From assembly GCA_027257055.1 (NCBI GenBank), contig JAPVLO010000008.1, positions 17,732,001 through 17,796,000 of the forward strand: a DNA stretch of 64,000 nt. Reading direction: 5' to 3'. Shown here in pieces: positions 58,257-64,000 of the stretch (the first letter of the stretch is position 1; the number at the start of each line of letters is the position of its first letter). The translations under genes were made by a program, and so were the position numbers. The DNA comes from Cephalopachus bancanus (Eukaryota > Chordata > Mammalia > Primates > Tarsiidae). The notes under the pieces are model-generated. The model had not been told where the DNA came from. It worked only from the letters and a program-made list of their open reading frames with translations, and did not search any database.

Positions 58257-58754
58257 CATAAAACAATTTTATTGAACCTTTTCACATACATTTTTGTCAC
58301 TGATATAATTGTTTTCACTAAAGCCATTTTTGAGTCATCTTCACCTGTGTCTAACTTTATTACGGCACTTTTGGAATCTGTGAATAATGCTGTCATTGTA
58401 AATTTTATAAGGCAAGCACTGATTATCATTTAGATTCAGTCACTCAGATTCATCTCTCCCTTTTTCATGAGTTCTAATCTGCTGGAAAGGAGAGACTTGA
58501 TGAGAATTCAAGTATAGTGTGAGTCCCTCTTTTTTGAGGGATAATTTTGTATGTTCTCTCTCTCTCTTTCTCCCTCTCTCTCTCCTTGCTCAGTGCATAG
58601 CAAAGATAAATTCTTAAAGCTGGAAGGGACCGAGAGATCATCTGGTAGTGAAAACCAACTTCTTTTAGCATTTCAGTATGAATTGAAAATGGTTTTATTA
58701 TTTTTATAAAAATAATATGAACCTGTGGAAAGAATGCCAAACAATGTGGAATAG

Positions 58755-58816
58755 TACAAAGAATAGTACAAAGTAACAAACTCACTACAAAGAATAATAC
58801 AAAGTAACAAACTCAC
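58755..58816. repeat. 31-bp tandem duplication
   Basis: TACAAAGAATARTACAAAGT begins both units, at 58755 and 58786, with one mismatch over 31 bp. Confidence 0.95.
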
Positions 58817-58829
58817 TAGCCGAAGACAG

Positions 58830-60295
58830 CTGCTATGGACGTTTTGGTGAACACCATTCTAAGAATCTTTTTAGGCATTTATGCACATACTGTATATGTA
58901 TACATTTTATATGAATGGGATCATATGACACAGACTATTTTATAATGTAATGCTTTTCACTTTTATTTTGTGGGCATTTTTCATATAAATATAGTTATAC
59001 GTCATTTTTATGTGGGTGCTCTTCTGTGTATATAGTATAATTTACCCCTTCATACTTTAATTGATAGGTTTTGAAGCTGTTTACAGTTTTCCTTATTATT
59101 AAAAATTCTGCAATAAACATCCTTGGCTTCTGAGTCATAGTTATAAAGACCTTCTCCAATCTTATCCAAGGTTTTATAAAGGAATTCTCCCATGTTTTCT
59201 TCTAATTTTGTTTTTACTTTTTAAAATTTATTTTTGTTAATTGTGGTAAAATATAAATATCACAATCTTTTAACCATTTTAAGTGCACAGTTCAGTGGCA
59301 CTAAGTACGTTCACATTGTTATATAGTCATCACCACCATCCATCCACAGAACTTTTTTCATCTTTGCAAACAAACACCATGCCCATTAAACACTGATTCC
59401 TCATTTACCTCTCCCTGAACCACCATGCTACTTTTTGTCTGCAAATCTGACTACTCTAGGTCTTACATGAAAGTGCGCTCCCGTCTGGGCAACAGAGTGA
59501 GACTCCGACTCAAAAAAAAAAAGTGGAATCATATTGTATTTGCTCTTTTGTAATTGATTTATTTCATTTAGGGTAATATGTTCAAGGTTCATTTGTGTTG
59601 TGTCAGAATTTTTCTTCTAGTATTTAAAAAAATTATTAAAATTTAAAACGTATAGTAAGAAAGAATTTTATAGTAAACACTCTTTATTATCTATCATGCA
59701 GATATGACCATTAACATTTTACTATACTTGCTGTATCACATTTCTATTTATTTATTCCTTCATTTATCTTATTTTTGGTGCATTTAAAACTAAATTGCAG
59801 ACATCATATACTCCTCCATAAATAAGCCCACATGCATACCACTAACTAGAGTTTGATATTTGCTAATCTTTATTGATGTAAAATTTATGTACAACAAAAT
59901 GTGAAAATGCTAATTAAAGTTACATATGCTGTGCTTTGATAAGTGCATGCACTTGTGTAACCCAAGCCCCTATGAAGATGAAAACAGTACCATCATCCCA
60001 GAAGGTTCACGCATGACCCTTTCCAGTCAATCTCTGCTAACTCCCACCCCCAGGTACAATCTAATTCTGATTTTTCCACACCCTAGACTGATTTTTTATC
60101 TCTTCTAGAATCTTTTATGAATGAAACAAATCATACTGCCCAAATGCTATTGTGCAAACTTTCTATCATTACACATTTTGAGATTCATCTCTGTTGCTGT
60201 GTGTATCAATAATTCATTCTTTTAAGTTGCTGAATAATATTCCACTGTGTCACTATAGTCATGCCCGGCGTGAATAATATTCCATTGCATCACTA
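58830..60295 (-). mobile_element. Old L1M 3' region
   Basis: Divergent L1M 3' UTR and ORF2 remnants lie in minus orientation: TCTGCAATAAACATCCTTGG, AGTGCACAGTTCAGTGGCAC, TTTCCAGTCAATCTCTGC, GAGATTCATCTCTGTTGCTG and AATAATATTCCACTGTG. A tiny Alu tail interrupts it at 59472-59521. It may be more than one L1 insertion; the pieces are too diverged to separate by eye. Confidence 0.6.
59472..59521 (+). mobile_element. Ultra-short Alu 3' tail
   Basis: CCCGTCTGGGCAACAGAGTG, then AGACTCCGACTC and eleven A. Only the last about 40 bp of an Alu plus poly(A) is present, inside the old L1M. Confidence 0.75.
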
Positions 60296-60310
60296 TTCAG
60301 TCATGTCCCA
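60231..60310. repeat. 40-bp imperfect tandem duplication at the L1M/Tigger junction
   Basis: TGAATAATATTCCAYTG begins at 60231 and 60271. Both units run on to TCATGYCC, the second overlapping the start of the Tigger relic. Confidence 0.8.
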
Positions 60311-61250
60311 CATATTGATGTTTCAGTTAACAACAGACCAAATATATGACAGTGGTCCCGTAAGATTATAATGGAGCAGAAAAATTCCTATTGCTGGTTG
60401 CATCATAGATGTACATGTGCTTGTGGTAATGGTGTAAACAAACCTACTGTACTGCCAACTGAATAAAAGAACAGTCTAGCCCATACAATTATGTACAGTA
60501 CATAATACTTGATAATGACAATAAATGATTATACTACTAGTTTATGTATTTACTATGCTATATATTCTATTGTTAAAGTGTACTCTTCCTACTCATAAAA
60601 AATAAAGTTAAGCCAGGCTCGGTGGTTCAGCCTGTAATCCCGCGCCTTTGGAAGGTTGAGGTGAGTGGATTGCCTGAGCCCGCGGGTTTGAGACCCACCT
60701 GGGCAGCGAGACCTCATCTCTACAATAAATCAAAAAAATCAGCCGGGCTTGGTAGTGCATGCCTGTAATTCTGGCTACTTGGAAGGCTGAGGCGGAAGGA
60801 TCGCCGGAGCCCAGCAGGTCGAGGCTGCAGTGGCTGGCACTCCAGTCTGGGTGACAAAGTGAGACTCCAACTCAAATAAATAAATAAATAAATAAATAAG
60901 TAAGTAAATAAATAAATAAATAAAGTTAGTTATAAAACAGCCTCAGGCAGTCCTTCAGGAGGAATTCCAGAAGAAGGCATTATTATTGTAGGAGAGGACA
61001 GCTCCATGAGTGTTACTGCTCTTGAAAACCTTTCAGTGGGACAAGATGTGGAGATAAAAGACAGTGACATTAATCATCTGGACCCTGTGTAGGCCTAGGC
61101 TAATGTGTGTGTTTAAGTCTTTGTTTTTAACAAAAAAGTTCAAAAAGTCAAAAAATTTTAAAAATAGAAAAAAGTTTATAGAATAAGAATATAAAAATAT
61201 TTTCATACCATGTGTTTTAAGCTGTGTTATTATAAAGCAATCAAAATGTC
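60296..61250 (-). mobile_element. TcMar-Tigger DNA transposon relic split by an Alu
   Basis: It starts CAGTCATGTCCCACATATTG and continues GGTCCCGTAAGATTATAATG, ATTATGTACAGTACATAATA, CAGCCTCAGGCAGTCCTTCA and GACCCTGTGTAGGCCTAGGC. I recognise this as a Tigger-family element (Tigger5-like from memory; the exact name is not certain). An Alu (60611-60913) interrupts it. Strand assignment is uncertain because the coding sense of this fragment is not obvious. Confidence 0.6.
60611..60913 (+). mobile_element. Lineage-specific Alu, 5-nt-deletion type, with AAAT tail
   Basis: Plus Alu, AGCCAGGCTCGGTGGTTCAG, with GGGCAGCGAGACC. Inserted in the Tigger relic and flanked by AAATAAAGTTA. Confidence 0.94.
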
Positions 61251-61480
61251 GATATCCTGGAACTTATCTTTTCACAATTACATACAATGAAAACCAGCAA
61301 CAATGATGCCCTGGGTTGATGGAATTCAGATACAGGGCAATTGACAACTTTTCCTTTCCTCTGTCCAGCGGCTCACATATCATGCTCCTCTTGGCCATGT
61401 TCTCCAGGGTCTGGATCACTTTCAGCCTCTACCTGAACCATATCTGCTCAATGTCCTCGGGCCCTCAGGCTGCTGAATTT

Positions 61481-62078
61481 TTTTCCTTTTAATTTCTTTT
61501 TATATTGAAGATATGGGGTACAGTTCAGGGTTAGGTATACAAATGTTCATTATGCGGGTACCCTTGTTGATGAGGTGTGCCTCCCCTGCCTTCCCTAGGC
61601 AGATTTCCACCACTGCCAATCTCACTTCTCCATCCCCCTCCTGGCAGTTTCCCACTACTGCCAATCATTCTCTTACAGTATTATGATAATTCTTCAAGGT
61701 CCTCTTTGAGTGAGAACATGTGATAGTCAGTTCTTTGTTTCTGTGAAAGATCACTCAGTATTGTAGACTCTAAGTCCATCAGGTTGCTGTGAGGTTCATG
61801 ATTTTGTTCTTTATGGCTGTGTAATATTCCATCGTGTAAATGTACCACATTTTAAAAAAATCCAGTCCTCTTTTGATGGGCAGCATGGTTGGTTCCATGT
61901 TCTTGCTCCTGTGAACAATGCTGTGATAAACATATGTGTGCAGGTATCTTTTTTATAGAATGATTTGAATTCTTCGGAGTATATTCCCAGTAGGGGGATT
62001 GCGGGGTTGTGTGGAAGGTCAATTTTTAGATATTTTAGGAATTGCCACACTGTTTTCCACAGAGGCTGTACTAGTTTA
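61481..62078 (-). mobile_element. L1 retrotransposon, 5'-truncated
   Basis: This is the minus-strand L1 3' end (ATATGGGGTACAGTTCAG, ATTCCATCGTGTAAATGTAC, TTCCACAGAGGCTGTACTAG). Target-site duplications GGCTGCTGAATTT and GGCTGCTAAATTT flank it at 61468-61480 and 62079-62091. It is related to the L1 pieces at 5.75 kb and 36.3 kb. Confidence 0.85.
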
Positions 62079-62929
62079 GGCTGCTAAATTTCTATAGGCT
62101 GAAGGCAACTCTGTGAGATCCAAACACAAGCCCATGCCTGTCCCACCCATGTACTAACTTCCAATCACTTGTGCAGTGGGGTAGATTGGTATAGTGAGGA
62201 AGTGACTCCTTTGTCATCATTTGGAACTTTCTCAGTTTATTATAAAGCACCCCTGACTCTCACCAGGACACTGTCTTCCAGAGAGAGGAGGCCACAGCTC
62301 TGCCTACACCAGCTGGTCAGATGCAGGGTCCAGGCCCCATGCAATCCTCTTGCCACCCAGGTCACACCCACTCCATGCAGGAGTTTGACTGGAGAGTATA
62401 TCTCCCTGCTTTCTCTTTTCAACTAAGAAGCACAAGAGAGCTATAAGGAGCACTCCACAGTCGCACATGCATACACGTTATACAGTAACTGTAAACTCTT
62501 CTGAAAAAACATTGCTTTTCATTTACCTTGCAATAATGCAACTTCAGCATGTCATGCAATTGGATTTTCTGGATTCCAGTTTTTGCATTATGGAGGAGTT
62601 TTAGTGTACACATCAATATGTTCTGCTGAACAAGAGGAAGTCTGAAGCCAATTTTGAATAGCATTTATTTTCTCTCCATATGCTAGAAATAGAAGTCATC
62701 AATAGTATCTGGGCAAAATCAGTGTCCTCTTCATTATTGTTCTCTCTGGACTGTGTGTCTGAGTGCATTGTGTTGGAAACTTTTACTGATTATCCCCATC
62801 AACTTGGGGCCCTTAGGAGAGGCTTTCTCTTCTTTATTTTTAAAATCCCAGTGACTGACACTGGGTCTGGCTCATTGTAGGAGCTTAATAATTTTGGTAG
62901 AAGAATTCAAAGAAGGAGCCTGATGGTGC

Positions 62930-63125
62930 AGGGGAGGCAGTGGATGAAACCAAGATGCCAGTCCTGGCTTTGCCTCTTATTGCTGTGGGGTAAGGTACTT
63001 AGCTTCTTTGGGCATCTGTTCCTTTTCTATAACATGAAGATACTAATGCCTGTAATGTCTACCTCATCGGGCTGTTGAGTTTTACCAAAGACTATAGTGG
63101 ATCTGAAAGGCGCTTTTAAAAGTGT
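62930..63125 (+). mobile_element. MIR SINE (intronic)
   Basis: GGTACTTAGCTTCTTTGGGC, GTCTACCTCATCGGGCTGTT and CTGAAAGGCGCTTTTAAAAG match MIR. Confidence 0.75.
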
Positions 63126-63892
63126 ACTGAGCTACACAGCATGACTTACTGACCTAATTAATACATGAAGGATGGGTGTGCATCTAATGGATACACAGTT
63201 ATGCTAATAGGCTTCTGATTTCCATCCAATCTTTATAGTGAAATAAATATCCTGAAAAAACGCATCTTACAAATTCCTAGAATAACTGATAAAGCACAAC
63301 AGACATCTTTCTAAAAGCAGAGCTGAGCTTGCCGGAAATTAAGGGAGCCTCTTGGGGGTCAAAAAAAGTAAGGCATGGAGTGGAAGTTGCTGACCTCAGT
63401 AACCAGGATTTTACTACTCTGGAGGACAGGAGACATGGCTTCAGCCCTGAGTTAACTGAGGGGTCACAACTGAAACCCCTGCAGAAATCCAGGACCTTCA
63501 TGTAGGAATGTGCTAAAAGAAACTGCCACCAGCAATAGGAAAAAAAATCCCAATACGTTTATTTCTTTTTATCCTGGATTTGGGTGGAGGAAAGAAAAGT
63601 CTCTCTGAAGACTTTATCTCTGCAGGTCTGCTGTTGCTTGAATTTGAGGCTCCAATTCACACTACTTGTACAATCTGGGACACCCTGCAACATAAATGGG
63701 ACGTTTCTTGGACCTCAGGCAAAGGGAATGGAAACACTAGAGAGATGGATCTTCAACCCAGGCCCCACAGCATGACATAGATAAAGTTTTGATGAAGTAA
63801 ACACTCCACCTAAACTTACAAACCTCTGAGGGAACAAGTCACCCTCAGCTAAGATCTTTTAAGTGAGAAAAGAAGATACATAGAAATGTGTA

Positions 63893-64000
63893 TGAGGAGG
63901 ACCCCAAAAAACCCGGATTATCTTTTTGGAGGGCAGGTTCCTTGTAGTACAGGCTTCCCCTGCTAGGTATGTGTTCTAGAAACCTATCAACATCAGCGTA
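63893..64000 (+). mobile_element. Mariner-type DNA transposon, copy 3 (5' end only, cut by window)
   Basis: It begins directly after TA at 63891-63892 with TGAGGAGGACCCCAAAAAAC. It then follows the first about 105 bp of copies 1 and 2 (GGATTATCTTT, GGAGGGCAGG, GTGTTCTAGAAACC). The rest lies outside the window, so it is unknown whether it is intact or carries the same internal deletion. Confidence 0.8.

Noticed and set aside
57981..58433. 150-codon plus frame
   Set aside because: An Alu-derived frame that runs into unrelated intronic sequence. No protein family.
63584..63780. Possible second exon after TCTCTGCAG at about 63624
   Set aside because: The acceptor-like site is followed by open frames but no good donor, and no similarity could be argued. 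Too weak to call.

Overview
The window is nuclear DNA from a primate that is probably neither a monkey, an ape nor a strepsirrhine. It is packed with about 36 Alu and Alu-derived copies, together with MIR, L1, L2, MaLR/ERV LTR and DNA-transposon fossils. Full dimeric Alu elements occur only in primates. The youngest Alus here do not match the human AluS/AluY pattern. They share one private diagnostic set: a one-base deletion in the left-arm box A and a linker reading ACAATAAATCAAAAAATYAGCC. I infer a tarsier, but that identification is an inference, not something the sequence states.

Only one real gene is supported. A CpG island at about 46.14-47.11 kb contains a plus-strand first coding exon (46778-47087). 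It starts MGSVSSALARSR in a good Kozak context and ends at a consensus splice donor (CAG|GTGAGT). The rest of the window (47088-64000) would be its first intron, because no second exon is recognisable. I do not recognise the protein. A second gene-derived feature is a processed pseudogene of a phosphoribosyl-pyrophosphate synthetase (PRPS1/PRPS2 type) at 15784-16729, with frameshifts and stops.

Layout. 0-15 kb: intergenic, with MIR/L2 relics, six Alus between 6 and 10 kb, an ERV LTR near 5 kb and a 5'-truncated L1 at 8.1-9.1 kb. 15-19 kb: the PRPS pseudogene and the first copy of a small mariner-type transposon. 20-45 kb: Alus, an L1 with unusually long flanking duplications (30.2-31.0 kb), a three-times-interrupted old L1 (35.3-37.4 kb), the second mariner copy (38.6-39.2 kb), several LTRs, a near-perfect 166-bp tandem duplication (27.5 kb) and dinucleotide arrays. 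46-47 kb: promoter and exon 1. 47-64 kb: putative intron 1, carrying MIRs, Alus, a MER5-like hAT element, opposed CA/TG arrays, an old L1, a Tigger element split by an Alu and the third mariner copy, cut by the window end.

The most interesting signals are the mariner-derived family (three copies with TA target sites; the two complete copies share the same large internal deletion), the lineage-specific Alu family with a nested 5-nt-deletion sublineage, and a strong minus-strand orientation skew of those Alus. No operons, CRISPR arrays or other prokaryotic features exist here. Nearly all open reading frames in the window are Alu, L1 or random frames.
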